From NCBI GenBank assembly GCA_000442125.1, contig KE546969.1, forward strand, positions 1,674,001 through 1,738,000: a DNA stretch of 64,000 nt, given 5' to 3'. The translations under genes and the position numbers were made by a program. This stretch comes from Opeltia flavorubescens. Its lineage: Eukaryota > Ascomycota > Lecanoromycetes > Teloschistales > Teloschistaceae. Of this stretch, positions 11,412 to 24,169 are shown piece by piece. The first letter of the stretch is position 1; each line of letters opens with the position of its first letter. The notes under the pieces are model-generated. The model did no database searches. It was not told where the DNA came from and saw only the letters and a list, made by a program, of their open reading frames with translations.

Positions 11412-11930
11412 CTTTCCACAAAGCGAGCTGCAATTTGGTGATCACGAAGGAAGGCGGCAAGAGGGCTGGTAGATAGTGCCAGTTTTCTCTCATGCAAGGG
11501 TCATGCAAATATCCAAATGCGGATAGATCACTTGCGCGTGTTGAATCTCTTTGCAGATGCCTCCAAGAACGGGATGAAACCACATTTCGAACCCGTCTAC
11601 ATGAATTCCTAGAGTGTGCTCTGAATTGTACTTTGTTAGAGGTTTCCGCTTTTTCGATCATCGGTCATAGTCTTGTTCGCTTAGATGAGCAACAGAGGCT
11701 GTTCAGGCCGAGAGCTAAGCTGTAAAGTTACCTTGTACAGGCTATCAAGTTGGAATTGATGAAGGATTCAATATGATAATAAAGCAAACCATGAAGCCAT
11801 GCCGTGATGGGTCAGCTCGACGCGATGCTCGGTCTTGCGTATATGACACCTGTGAATCACTATGTCAGAAAATCTGTGTCACAGTCACACACCAACTACA
11901 TATATCTCACCGTTCCAGTAGCATCGCACC
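11412..11930. other. Intergenic, nothing recognised
   Basis: Presumed 5' region for the gene starting at 11931. Only short frames without domains. Confidence 0.4.
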
Positions 11931-13553
11931 ATGCATTGCAAATTTTTGCTCTCCTGCTGCATATATCTCCCTGTTATTTTCGCCATGCTTGTTGACGGAT
12001 ATATCGCCATCGTAGATAATGAGACGAGCAACACCGCCGCTGCTAGATCAAGAGATGATAATCAAGCTGCGACAGAAGTGCGAATCATTGCTGCGATACC
12101 TCGAAGCGGTTCAACGCTATTCATGCGAATCTTCAGAGAAGCGGCAGAATGCGCAGTGACTAGTCGGCTGGTACTGATGGGTAACCACGACGTTGGAGGA
12201 TGTTTCCGCCCAGACTACACCATATCCCAGAATCCAGAGGCTTTAGCAGTATACCGTGACGCAAAGACGGCTGGAAAGTCCATCCTCATCAGCAAAGCGG
12301 AGTTAGGCCATGAATGTTGGAAGGGCGAATGTGACTACCAGATCTTCCCTGACAAGGCTTGCGTAGGACGCACCCGACCGGCATTTTTATTTCGTGATCC
12401 ACTGAGAGTACTTGACAGCTGGAAAGCAGTAGGATGGACTGACATCGATAGTCTCATAGTTGCGTATCGACACCTGTATCGAACATGGGCCACTTGTAAA
12501 CAGTCAGCCATTGCTATTATTTATGAGGAACTGATGAACCATCCGGACCTTACTGTTAGGCGTTTGTGTCGTCATTGGGGCATTGAATTCACCCATAATC
12601 TACTCACCTTCCAACATCCATTTGGCAAATTTCTCTATAGCAGTGAACGAGAAAGACGGATATACTCCGTCGACAACCCACTAAGCCTTTTCAATACGGT
12701 CCAATCAAATCAGACCGTGAACGCAGATATCCGTAGCCACGGCCTCCTTACGACAGAAGAAAAAGAACGGATTGAACGAGCTATCGGTGGCATCTACATG
12801 GATACCTTTGAGAACGGGATCAATGCTGTCCGGGACGCTTTGTTGCAGAAGACGCATTTCGGCTTCGACCTCGACGATACGCTCCACGAATTTCGCAAAG
12901 CATCAGGAGTGGCATCAGCGTCCGTCTTCACATACCTTTCAACGCATCACAGAGCCACATTCGAAGAATTAAAGGAAAGCTATGCTGGGATTCTGGCAAG
13001 GACAACATCTGGTGCTTTTGCTGAAGGGAAATCATCGGAGGATTACCGGACGGAGCGATTTACAGCCCTTATGCAAGCTCACGATATTGAATTTACGAAA
13101 GAGACACTGCAGCATTTGCTAGGCCTGTATCACACATCTCTCCGGTCGGCTTTGACACTGAAGTCTGGGGCGCTGGAGCTCCTTCTGAAGCTCAAAAGCT
13201 TAGGCAAAAAGGTGGTCCTCGTCACTGAAGGACCAGAAGATGCGCAGAAATGGACGGTTGAGGAGTTAGGAATTGCAGACATAGTGGATATGTTGATTAC
13301 GTCTAACAAATTCGGGAGGACCAAGACGGACGGACTCTTCGACGTAGTCCTCAAAGAACTCGGAGTCGAAGCCAAAAACCTAGTCTTCATTGGCGACAAC
13401 ATGACTCGAGATGTCTTACCAGCCAGAGAAGCTGGAATTATGGCAATTCACTACAGCGAATCCGAGAACATTCGGCTTGATCTGGGAGGACTCAGGCTCA
13501 ACTCGCTGTGGAAGCTTTCGAGGCTAGTCACGAGCTCGGACAATCATATTTGA
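11931..13553 (+). CDS. Sulfotransferase-like / HAD hydrolase fusion protein
   Basis: A single exon encodes 540 residues with two domains. The N-terminal domain (about 50-300) has a P-loop of PAPS-dependent sulfotransferase type, 'IPRSGSTLFMRIF' (residues 56-68), and a downstream 'FRDPLRVLDSW' (154-164) typical of the 3'-phosphate-binding part of that fold. The C-terminal domain (about 308-530) carries all four haloacid dehalogenase motifs: 'FDLDDT' (nucleophile D313 and D315), T432 in 'LVTEG', K465 in 'GRTKTD', and 'GDNMTRD' (D489, D494). The first 22 residues are hydrophobic and could be a signal anchor. A two-step enzyme acting on one sulfated or phosphorylated metabolite (for example removing PAP or another phosphate) is inference. 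An alternative start at M20 cannot be excluded. Confidence 0.8.
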   Translation: MHCKFLLSCCIYLPVIFAMLVDGYIAIVDNETSNTAAARSRDDNQAATEVRIIAAIPRSGSTLFMRIFREAAECAVTSRLVLMGNHDVGGCFRPDYTISQNPEALAVYRDAKTAGKSILISKAELGHECWKGECDYQIFPDKACVGRTRPAFLFRDPLRVLDSWKAVGWTDIDSLIVAYRHLYRTWATCKQSAIAIIYEELMNHPDLTVRRLCRHWGIEFTHNLLTFQHPFGKFLYSSERERRIYSVDNPLSLFNTVQSNQTVNADIRSHGLLTTEEKERIERAIGGIYMDTFENGINAVRDALLQKTHFGFDLDDTLHEFRKASGVASASVFTYLSTHHRATFEELKESYAGILARTTSGAFAEGKSSEDYRTERFTALMQAHDIEFTKETLQHLLGLYHTSLRSALTLKSGALELLLKLKSLGKKVVLVTEGPEDAQKWTVEELGIADIVDMLITSNKFGRTKTDGLFDVVLKELGVEAKNLVFIGDNMTRDVLPAREAGIMAIHYSESENIRLDLGGLRLNSLWKLSRLVTSSDNHI

Positions 13554-13852
13554 CATGGTGAGACATGGAAGAGACAGGCAATTGGAATAATGAGTTGCGA
13601 TGTGTTGTTATGTCAGTTGTAAAACTTTGGCGTTTGACAAGCGAGCGCTTCGGGTCAGGTGATCAATCAAAGAATGTATCTCAGATAGTATGCGACAAGA
13701 AATCAATCCAAAACTTCCTTTCGTCATCAATGAGAACTTGAATTGATGACACCTAACGGGGACGAATACATGAAACCAAAAAAACTAAATACATTGCGCA
13801 AAAAAAAACAGAAGAAAGCCCCATTCACTCAACCACACCAAAAAATCCGCCA

Positions 13853-14230
13853 TCATCTCCCCGTCCGATACCGCCGAGCAACATTTCGAATTTCCTGCGA
13901 AGAGCACGAATCATCATCTTCTTCCCTCTTAACTTTGACAGCGACTTTCTCTGCCGCGGCTTCTTGAGCCACGGCGTCGCACGCATCGACCCAGGCGGAA
14001 AAGACATCGACGGCGCCCTCAAGATGGTTAATTGGCGTTTGAAAATGCTCTCCGCAAGCGCTGCACGACAACGAGCCTAGGCCGACCTTTTTGTCTAATG
14101 TGACGGTAACTTTCATCTGCTCGTTGCAGAACAGGCAGTCGAAGGTCTTGGGCAGGTCGCCCTTGCCTTTCTTGGTCTTCTTGGCCGGAGCGGTGAACAG
14201 CCGCTGGGGCCTTTGCTTGGGTAGACCCAT
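13853..14230 (-). CDS. ELF1: Transcription elongation factor Elf1 (ELOF1) homologue
   Basis: The product is 125 residues. A basic N-terminus rich in Lys precedes a zinc ribbon with C32-x2-C35 ('CLFC') and C56-x2-C59 ('CSAC'). The conserved Elf1 tail follows: 'FQTPINHLEGAVDVFSAWVDACD'. Elf1 is a small RNA polymerase II-associated elongation factor acting in the nucleus. The acidic C-terminal extension ('REEDDDSCSSQE') is common in fungal members. A likely 5'-UTR intron lies at 14243-14292 on the minus strand, with a GTAAGT donor and a TCTAG acceptor just upstream of the ATG. Confidence 0.9.
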   Translation of the reverse strand: MGLPKQRPQRLFTAPAKKTKKGKGDLPKTFDCLFCNEQMKVTVTLDKKVGLGSLSCSACGEHFQTPINHLEGAVDVFSAWVDACDAVAQEAAAEKVAVKVKREEDDDSCSSQEIRNVARRYRTGR

Positions 14231-14292
14231 TGTGATGGTTGTCTAGACAAACCATTAGCATGGCTATGCAGCACAGAATGAACGACACTTAC

Positions 14293-14884
14293 AGATGAAT
14301 TGATGTGATGATGCGTAAGCAGTGCTTGTGTAGTGCGTCTGAAGTTTGTTTGAATGATGCAGCTGAAAGGCAAGTCAGCAAGTCGATATATCGATGTATG
14401 AGCGAGAGAAAATGGATGAAAAAGAAAAGAGGAAGAGAAGGCAGGTTCATCAAATTATATAGTCAAGGCATCTCAGATTGCAAGCGCAATGCCTCATGAC
14501 TCCTAAGCCAAGCCTCTCAAAGCCAGTGCTAACGTGCTCAATTCTCAATAGCAGAGTCTAAATATATTAACGAATGTGGTCTAGTTCCGTCGAAGTCACG
14601 CTTTCAACGTGTGATCCCAGGTTCGCGTCAGATCTAAGCCGTTTCCATCAATATTTCAAAAGCTCCTGTTTGAGTAAGTCCTTTCTTAGATCTGGGAAAA
14701 GGGAGCCATTGTGGTATCCTGATGACATCTATCTTGAATAGTAAAGAGATGGGAAATCATTTGGCTTTTCTCATGAGCAAAGAAATGTACAGTAACAAGA
14801 AAGTCGAGTAATCTCACATCTAAAGTTGACTCCCATCTGTGAATTCAAAGCCAAGCAAACGGTAGGAAGATAGTACAGTGAATA
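14293..14884. other. Intergenic between divergent genes
   Basis: Contains the upstream region of the Elf1 homologue and of the gene at 14885. No RNA gene or repeat seen. Confidence 0.4.
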
Positions 14885-15988
14885 ATGTCAGATTCCGCAA
14901 TATCCGAGGTACATCACATCAGCCTCCCAATAGATTTGCTGTCAAACAAACCAAAATATGCAAAACCATATGATCTTAGAGACCTACGCTATGTCAACAT
15001 AATCTATGCGGACGTCGACCACCCAATCATAAAAACAGCCCTAATTTCTAATATCAGTATGGAACGAGAGCAACATTCTCAGGCTATAAATACGACCTTG
15101 GTTTGTGATCTTAGCAAGGAGCGAGAGCAATATCCCGAGTATTATGAGCTTTTTGGTACAGTCGATCGACAGACACCTGATCAGGAATACCATTGCATGA
15201 TTGAGAAAGAGAATCGAGAATGGTGGGAGAGGCGGGATGGAAAAGAACCCCGTGTTTTTGCACATGGAGAAGCTGGCCGGGTCGAGTTGTACTCGGTGCT
15301 CGCTGCGGAAATTGAGAAGACCGAATCGTCGTTGGAAGCGAATAAGATCCACTTCGACCCGATGACCAAGGACACAACCACCAAAGCACTCTTACTGTTC
15401 TGGAAGATGCAATGGCAAGATCGACCTGGTCTCTCACATCTCTGCGAGCGATCCGAAACTGAAGACTACTATCTCAAAATTCGGTATGATCTCTTCCTCA
15501 ACGAGACCCCCGAAGTGCGAGCACGATATCTTGAAATCTTAAAGCCTGTCGCGTATCAACTGTGGAAGAATTCAGACTTCCGAAAATATACAAGAAATTG
15601 GAGCATGGCCAATCGGAAAGTGTTACGCTTCGAGGAATACATCAGCACGAAAGCCATGGATGGCTGGGTCTGCGATCTGGCCGCTGAACTAATTGTTGAG
15701 TTGGTCTCGAAGATTGGCATCGTCAGGGCGCTTCAAGTGAAAACTGAAGCGTTGAATCATGTCTGGGCGCCTCAGGCAAACCCTTTTGCTTCCAGCTATA
15801 TCAGGAGGGATTGGATTAAGGGGGCGGTTTTGGAGCGACTGGGGGAGATACTGGGGGATGTGGTAACAGTACTTAAGAGTCAAGCTCCCCATGAGGTATT
15901 CCAGCATGGAACAGCATTGGGATTGAGGTCGAAAGATGTGATTGCAGATGGGGTACCTATGTTCGATATAATGCTGCGGTACACTTGA
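14885..15988 (+). CDS. Hypothetical protein, 367 residues
   Basis: This is one uninterrupted frame with good codon structure; I do not recognise a family. There is no signal peptide or membrane segment. It is rich in Glu, Trp and Tyr ('ENREWWERRDGKEPRVFAHG', 'LLLFWKMQWQDRP') and looks like a soluble helical protein. Two short neighbouring segments, 'ISMEREQHSQ' and 'LSKEREQYPE', are similar and may be a small internal repeat. It could be lineage-restricted. Confidence 0.55.
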   Translation: MSDSAISEVHHISLPIDLLSNKPKYAKPYDLRDLRYVNIIYADVDHPIIKTALISNISMEREQHSQAINTTLVCDLSKEREQYPEYYELFGTVDRQTPDQEYHCMIEKENREWWERRDGKEPRVFAHGEAGRVELYSVLAAEIEKTESSLEANKIHFDPMTKDTTTKALLLFWKMQWQDRPGLSHLCERSETEDYYLKIRYDLFLNETPEVRARYLEILKPVAYQLWKNSDFRKYTRNWSMANRKVLRFEEYISTKAMDGWVCDLAAELIVELVSKIGIVRALQVKTEALNHVWAPQANPFASSYIRRDWIKGAVLERLGEILGDVVTVLKSQAPHEVFQHGTALGLRSKDVIADGVPMFDIMLRYT

Positions 15989-16705
15989 TCACTGCCAATC
16001 TAACTGCATGCCGTCGTCATGTTGGACAGATGCTACGACCGAGTTTCTGCTGTGCAGAGTATGGCGTTTAGATTTCGATGACAGTAAGATGATCAATTCA
16101 GATCGAACCGTGATCTTAGGGTAAACCAGGAAGATTGTCCAATAGAACTCGAGTATTATTTCCCAGACGATCAATGCGACCAGCTGTTGGTTGAAGGAGC
16201 ATCATTTCCCTAGCGTACTGGAACACAAGTCCCAATGTCTGATTAGATGATATGATTGGCCGAATTCTAAGGCGATTTTGAGCTGAAGGACGACCGGTTG
16301 AAAACGTGGAGATCGATGTGGACTAGCGTCGTAGGGCTTTGGTCTTGCATCTTCACAGCCTTACTGTAAATGGTAACTTCGAGGGGCCGCAGTGATAGGC
16401 TGAGGGACTTCATCCTAATCCTATCCCCCCACTCTGGACAATTTGCTTCTTTCTAGGTCGTGTTGTTTGTGATCGCTGAGCTTCAGCTCTCAGCTCAGAC
16501 TCCGCATGATAGATATTAATCTGCCGCTCGCTTCCTAACCACTTCTCTCAGTCCCATCACTCCAGTCGCGAGGAGCCTCCCCACCGCAGCAATCACAGCC
16601 TGGCCTGAACGACCCATTCCCGTCTGCACTGGACCATCTGCCTCAAAGCTTCTTCACACTACTGACTATCCACCGGGACATCGCTGCTTGAGTAGAAACT
16701 CGGCC
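15989..16705. promoter_or_regulatory. Upstream region of the Slt2 MAP kinase gene
   Basis: A pyrimidine-rich stretch at about 16540-16690 precedes the ATG, as is usual for fungal promoters and leaders. No other gene seen. Confidence 0.4.
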
Positions 16706-18285
<1,580 letters not shown>

Positions 18286-18924
18286 TCTGATAGTCATGAT
18301 GAATGTTGGGTATGAAGGCGATCTTTTGGATTAATGTGACGATTGTTGCTGTAGAACAAAAGTAAGACGCATGATTTTAGAGCCTCCGTTTTCATCTCTC
18401 TCCTGGCTTTATATAATGGGGTCATCAAATAAGGTATTTGCCATTGAAGCTATTGCATCGAAGCATATTGACAGTTTGAATCATATTTCATCGACGAGCG
18501 GTAATACTATCAATCTCAGGATTGTTGTGGGTGGATGACGCCAAGGCTTCAACAGAAGGAGCGAAGTAGAGGTTATCGTTATCTTAGCGTGCATGATGCC
18601 CCTCCATCAACCTTACTCTTGTGACTGCCTACACTCACCTTCGACTCATCATCCTCCTCGGCCACTCCCACCGGGTATCAGTGACCTTTCTTCTAGTTGA
18701 TGATTCCATTGCAATATCGTAGACTCAACAGTCTTCTGGCATGATACACTGAATGTCGTGCATTAGACTTACAAAGCTATAAGCTTCTTCCGCTTCCATC
18801 AAGCTCAAACCTGCGCAGGAACCCTCCTGTGATCGGATCTCCCAGGGCTACAGTCTTCTGCCCCACCAACTACCCGGCTTGATACTTTGCCTACATATCT
18901 TGCGTCTGGCTACAACTTGACAAG
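18286..18924. other. Intergenic between SLT2 and the FHA gene
   Basis: 3' region of the kinase gene and 5' region of the next gene on the same strand. Nothing else seen. Confidence 0.4.
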
Positions 18925-21837
18925 ATGCAGACGCCAAAGGGTAAGTCTCCTACATTCTCAAATTAACATCAGAGGCTGTATGAAGCCCTGATGGTTTCAC
19001 TTTACCATCCAACCTCATCCAGCTAGCAAACAACCACTAATAGTCCGTCATCAGCTACTATATTTCTGACTCCTCGGAATGACGAAAATGACTTCACGAG
19101 ATCAATAATCCTCACACCCTCCGACGACCCTGTCATTATTGGCCGTGCATCCAAGACAGCGAGCAAGGGCCTAGTTCCGATGTCAGGAAACGCCTGGTTC
19201 AACAGTCCAATCATGTCTCGAGAACATGGCAAATTGTTCTTGACGCCCGAGGGAGAAGTACATCTACCTCAAGACGCTGTTTGGACTCAATCTGATTAGG
19301 GAATGTTTAGATTCATGTCCAAGATTCTGCTTCAACCCACGGTACATGGATCGGACAGCGACGTCTAGCTTCTCATGAGTCTGCCAAGATTTCAGATGGC
19401 GATATGGTCACCTTTGGTACAACCGTCACCAGTGGTCCGAGTATGTAACAAGAATCATTACCAACCAGTCACTTGAATTCTTCGCTGACTCTCTTTTGCA
19501 GTGACCTATCATGCTCGCTCTTTTGATGTTCGCATCTTGTTGACAAGGTAACCGCACCCTTTCCTCCAACTTTGGCAGACTGTGTAACTGGGACTAAATC
19601 TGTATTGCAGTGAACAAATATCGCCGAGTTCTACACGGTCCAAGGCGTCCGGGAGTTCTACCTTCAGTGTCCCTAACGATGACGTCGAGTCGTTGTCGGA
19701 TGATTCTGATCCTGGCTCTTGCCAGATTCTTGACTCACATCCGAGGACCTTTTCCGTGCCTTCCTCCGACGACGAAATGGAGGATTCGGAGGAAGATGAT
19801 GTTGTCATCCCAACTTCAAGACGCCTGTTTCTTGCCTCAGTCAACGCTAGAGACTCTCCGAAGTCACAAATCCGTCGATCGAGATTCCTCACTCTCAATG
19901 AAAATCGAGATAGCGACGGCCATGAGGAACAAGCGAAGCCTGGAGCTCCAGTAGAAGCTCGTTCTTTTTCAGCAGAATGTCGTTCCTTCCCAAGTAGTCA
20001 AGAGGAAGATGTGCCTATGATCGCGAATACGTTTGACAGCGATAGCGAAGATGAAGGACCAGATGTTATTCATTGGGGGCACGGCCAGCACTCATATAGT
20101 ACGAGGAAGACCGACAATAATGGCACAGCAGCTACTCCAATGCTCATGCCCGAGGTTCAGATTCCGGAGACGTACCAATCCCCTGATTCACATACAGCCG
20201 AGGCGGGGAGTCCAGCTCTGGAAATGAACAGCGAGAATCGGCAAGCGACCGCCACGTCCGCAGAAATTCAGGAGAAAGAGCTCCATGAAAAGTGTGACCG
20301 TGCGTTTCTTACGGAAGATCTACACGAAGGTGTGACAGACACAACAAAAACCCACGTTTCTCACCACCGTTTGACCGATGCTTCCAATAACGATCAGCCT
20401 AAACCACCCCAGTATCAATCACCTACGGAGCATGGCCAAGTGGTCCTTAGCGAGTCTGGTGACAACCAGGATAGGAGTAGCAGTGATCAGCACGACGGAG
20501 GTTCTCTTGCCAACAATCAGTCCCGTCTGTCCCCATCTCCCGCTTCCTCTTTTGGGCCAGATGACACCATTGACAGTGAGGCAATGTCAGCCCATGCTGG
20601 GTCTAGCAAAGCACATCTCCCAATGAAGGATGCCGAGCAGGACCAGGAGACTAGACGATTTGAGAATCTATTCCAAGAAGAATGGAACAACTACTCGGAG
20701 CACGAGGCTTCTAAAAAAGACCAAGGGTCATCTATTTCGTCGTTACCACCAAAGACGTACGCTTTTCCTATTAAACCTCCTCAATCAAATGATCATCAAC
20801 ATCCGTGGAATATTGATGCCCTTCCCCTCGAGCCCACATCTCGTTTCACTCGGTTTGATCAGCCAAGTATCAATAAGGTTCCCCCACATCCCTATCTACC
20901 AATGGCGAGACCTCCGAGTCCATCTGATGCTGCTTTACCTAAATATGTCACTCTGGGTCAGACCGAAAGTTACAAGCCCTCGGCTTGTAATGCTACCCGC
21001 AATACACCCTCAATGTACTACGGTGGGCCCAGATACGGTCGCTCAGGACCTGTCTTATCGTCACATTACGAGTTACCACCTGCCAAATTCCTGGGAGACC
21101 TACGGTCGAACCCCTCTATGAGGGCGCATCGTTCCTCACTGGAGACCATTCTTGCCCAAGCATCCGATGACTGGCAAAATGAACAAGCAAAGGAACAAGA
21201 CATCCATCGACCNGAGCCAGATACGAAGCCTGNTGNGTATCAACAAGGCCCGTTCTCCCCAAGTTTCGACTCCTTTCATACAGCCGCAGAGTCATCTCAA
21301 GAAGACACACGGTCTACAAGTCCTCTACGAAAGCAGTGCGTTGTGAAGCTCAAGTTGGACAACCCGATCACAGAGACACGTGAGCCAGACAACAGCTTGA
21401 ACATGAGTAGGGTACAGATTTCGAATCTAGTCAATTCCCAAGGAGAGGGATCACGAGGCAAAAAGAGGAAGTCCAACCAAATGAGCACTGAAGAATCTCC
21501 CAGCACAGCAAGTTCGCAAGTACATACCTTTTCCGTTCCAGGAATAACACAAGAGATCGTGTTTGATCATGACACTGCATCAGCGGCCAATAACTTAAGA
21601 CCCGCAGGAGCCGACACGTTGAGTGTCAAGGCATCCAATGTGCCTAAGGTTCTAGTTGGTAGCGATGAAGGACCCGCTCGTAAGAAAGCCAAAGTATCAA
21701 GTTCCAAGAGTGGTACAGTCGGCAAAGTCGTATCTGGAATTTGCTTGGGCGTTGCTGGTGCTTTTGCAGCACTTGTCGCTGCTACGCCTACTGATGTGTG
21801 GGAAGAAGCGCTGCGTGAGGCTGTTAAGCTTCAGTAG
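18925..21837 (+). CDS. FHA-domain protein with hydrophobic C-terminal tail
   Basis: Exons are 18925-18940, 19055-19257, 19311-19440, 19502-19547 and 19611-21837 (873 residues, phases consistent). The FHA (phosphothreonine-binding) domain spans about residues 18-130. It has 'VIIGRASK' (the conserved GR), 'MSREHGKLFL' (the conserved S-x-x-H) and 'QDSASTHGTWIGQRRL' (T-x-x-G-T-x-[IV]-[NG]). About 680 disordered Ser- and acid-rich residues follow with many possible phosphosites. There is a basic cluster ('GKKRKSNQ', 'ARKKAKVS') and a hydrophobic segment at the very end ('VVSGICLGVAGAFAALVAA'). The end could be a tail anchor, which would place the FHA domain in the cytosol or nucleoplasm; that is inference. 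Three Ns (21213, 21233, 21236) fall in the last exon. Confidence 0.85.
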
Positions 21838-23733
21838 CACGGAAGGACAGACTGGAGGACGGTGGAGGCCTGGCTCTTACAGATAAGGGCACTCACCAAT
21901 GGCTTCAACCCTCGATGTTCGATCTCCTACTTTTCATTGCCAAAGTGCAAAAGGCTCTGGGAAGTAAAAGATTGAGAGGTGGATAATGAGATGATGTCGG
22001 ATGCGGTACAACTTGATGATGGAGCTAAGGTGTTTCAGCAGGCAAGGCTCGAGGAGTATTTTAGGCCATTAAGCAGCTATTTTCGGCAAGGACGGTGTTG
22101 TGGATTTGATGGAGGCTTACATTATCTCTTGCATGATGCTGTATGATACTTCTGCAGGTTCAATGCCACGAGACTCCACTTACAGAGCTGTTTGTTCGTG
22201 TTTCGGTTTGCGATTGATATTGAGTGCAGGTCGTGTTACTTCACCGCCTCTCAGACAATTACCGTGTCCTCTGCCTGTACTGTACGAGGACGTCGAGTTG
22301 GATTGATTGGTCGATGGAATGTCACACAGCAGCTTTAGCTTTCCCCATACTGCATCCCAGCTGGCATTCGAAAGGGGCTCTGTGGACACGCGACACTAAG
22401 TATTGAAAGAATCCGAGCCACGTTCTTTCGGCAACTGAGGGTGACACATTGGAGCATGGACTTGCATCTAACTCACGTTTTTCATTGGTGCTGGTATGCC
22501 GCTTTGTTCGTCCAAATCAGCGGATGATGCTAATCATGTCGCACAGCATAGAGGTTGTGAGCTGAAGTCGCGTAGGTGAGCTCCATCATCGCCCTTTGAA
22601 AGTTCCTCGTCTTCGGTCAATCGGAATCTCGTTGATATTTTCCGATCTTTTTCAATTTCCGATTCCCTATCGCTATTGTGCCAGCACTTGATCTTTTGGC
22701 ATATCTCAAGTGCATACCGGCTTTTGCCTTCCGTCGAATCCTGTTTCATCTTTGCGGTTCCTTTACTCGCTTCACCTTTTCGTGTCAGACGTTCAGAAGC
22801 AACGTGCTAAAGTCAAGCACAAGTATTGGATACCTCATGTGGTAAATACCCCTGGCCAATATTAGAGTACGTGCATACGGATGATGAACGAAAGCTGGTC
22901 TCTTGGTCAATACATCGCTAATACAAGAAAGGGAAGTCCTGTCTTGGACCTACGCCAGTGCAGCGCTCTCCATACGTACCACACGTCCAATGACTTCAAA
23001 AGTTTGCAGACATGACGTAGGGTAGCCGTCCTCCGAGCAGCTGGTAACATGGTCAAACATTATATGGGCCCGCATTGTTTCAAACAGTGGTGGACTTGCA
23101 GACGAGGACATTGGGGTACGTTTTAGGACGGGACCGATTGAATGCCGGTGGTAGAACATGACTGCGATTAGGGTCCCTGTCCAACCCAGGGTTGTTCCTC
23201 CGGAGCCAGATACGATCAGCCACACACCACATGGTATGCTCAAGCGTAGCTCAAGGGTCCAGAATTGTGGCTCCTATCACCCCCCTCCCTCGGTCAAGGG
23301 GTCATTTGCCGTCGACGTCAGCTGTCAGAATCGGTGTCCACCCGTTGTGCAGCGCCCCCCGACCACACTATGTAGGAGGCGAATCCAAGCAGGGTACGAT
23401 CTTGACCGCTTCTTCATCTATGGTCGAAAAGAAATGCTTTATTCCTTTCAGCCGACTTTTATTTTGTACGGATTTGGTAAATTTGTCCTGGGCCACACCG
23501 TTCTCAACGTTTGAGGTCACGCCCTCTTGAAGTGTGCCTCTACACGGACTCTGCCTCCAATGAACCGACGCTACCAAGTACCGAGAAGAGCACACGTGCG
23601 ACCTCTGACGAACAGCACCTCGGTGGCTCATTGTCTTGAGCGGACAGGAATCGTGTATAAGATGGGAGGAGCTCACCCTTGATTAGGATAAGCCAGAGTC
23701 AAAGATCAGTGTCAAGCAAAAAGAAGGGAATCG
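21838..23733. other. About 1.9 kb without a recognisable gene
   Basis: Only short unsupported frames on both strands. I see no tRNA, repeat or mobile element. Confidence 0.4.
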
Positions 23734-24169
23734 ATGAAGAGACCATCTACCGTACAATATCACGCGAGCTTGCATCCAATCCCTATGGCTTTCCAAAGTT
23801 CAGCGTCGGCAGCAGTATCAGCAAGGGGCTTCCTTCACCCACAATGTCCTCTAAATTGCAGCGGAGGCCGCACCATGGTGACTTGCTCAGTCTGTGCCGG
23901 TATGGGAACAGGTCAAAGCTCGCAGAGGTATCACTACTATCCCTCCCGTATTCCATGCAAAGGACGAGCTAAGAGGCCATAGGAATCAGCCATGCATCCC
24001 TTGCCACGGTATGGGCTTCAAAGCCTACTCTTGTCCTCACTGCCAACGTATTACCGCATCTATTTCCTCGGCAGGTGGTGCGAATATCAAAGCTCAGCGC
24101 AATACACCAGGACGTCCGGCGCAAGGGGGTAGTGGAGGCTGTGGTGGGATTGGTATAGGAGCGACATGA
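23734..24169 (+). CDS. Small Cys-rich protein with DnaJ-like CxxCxGxG motifs
   Basis: Two frames join well through a 55-nt intron (23928-23982; donor GTATCA, branch GCTAAG, acceptor ATAG), giving a protein of about 126 residues. It has 'CSVCAGMGTG', 'CIPCHGMGF' and 'CPHCQR'. These resemble the CxxCxGxG zinc-binding repeats of DnaJ-type chaperones, followed by a CxxC. The tail is Gly-rich ('QGGSGGCGGIGIGAT'). The true start is unclear: the ATG at 23734 gives the longest form and 23875 gives the shortest (MVTCSVC). The gene call rests on the Cys pattern and the splice fit only. Confidence 0.45.

Noticed and set aside
21210-21240. Apparent undefined residues in the FHA protein
   Set aside because: They come from single N bases in the assembly, not from biology.
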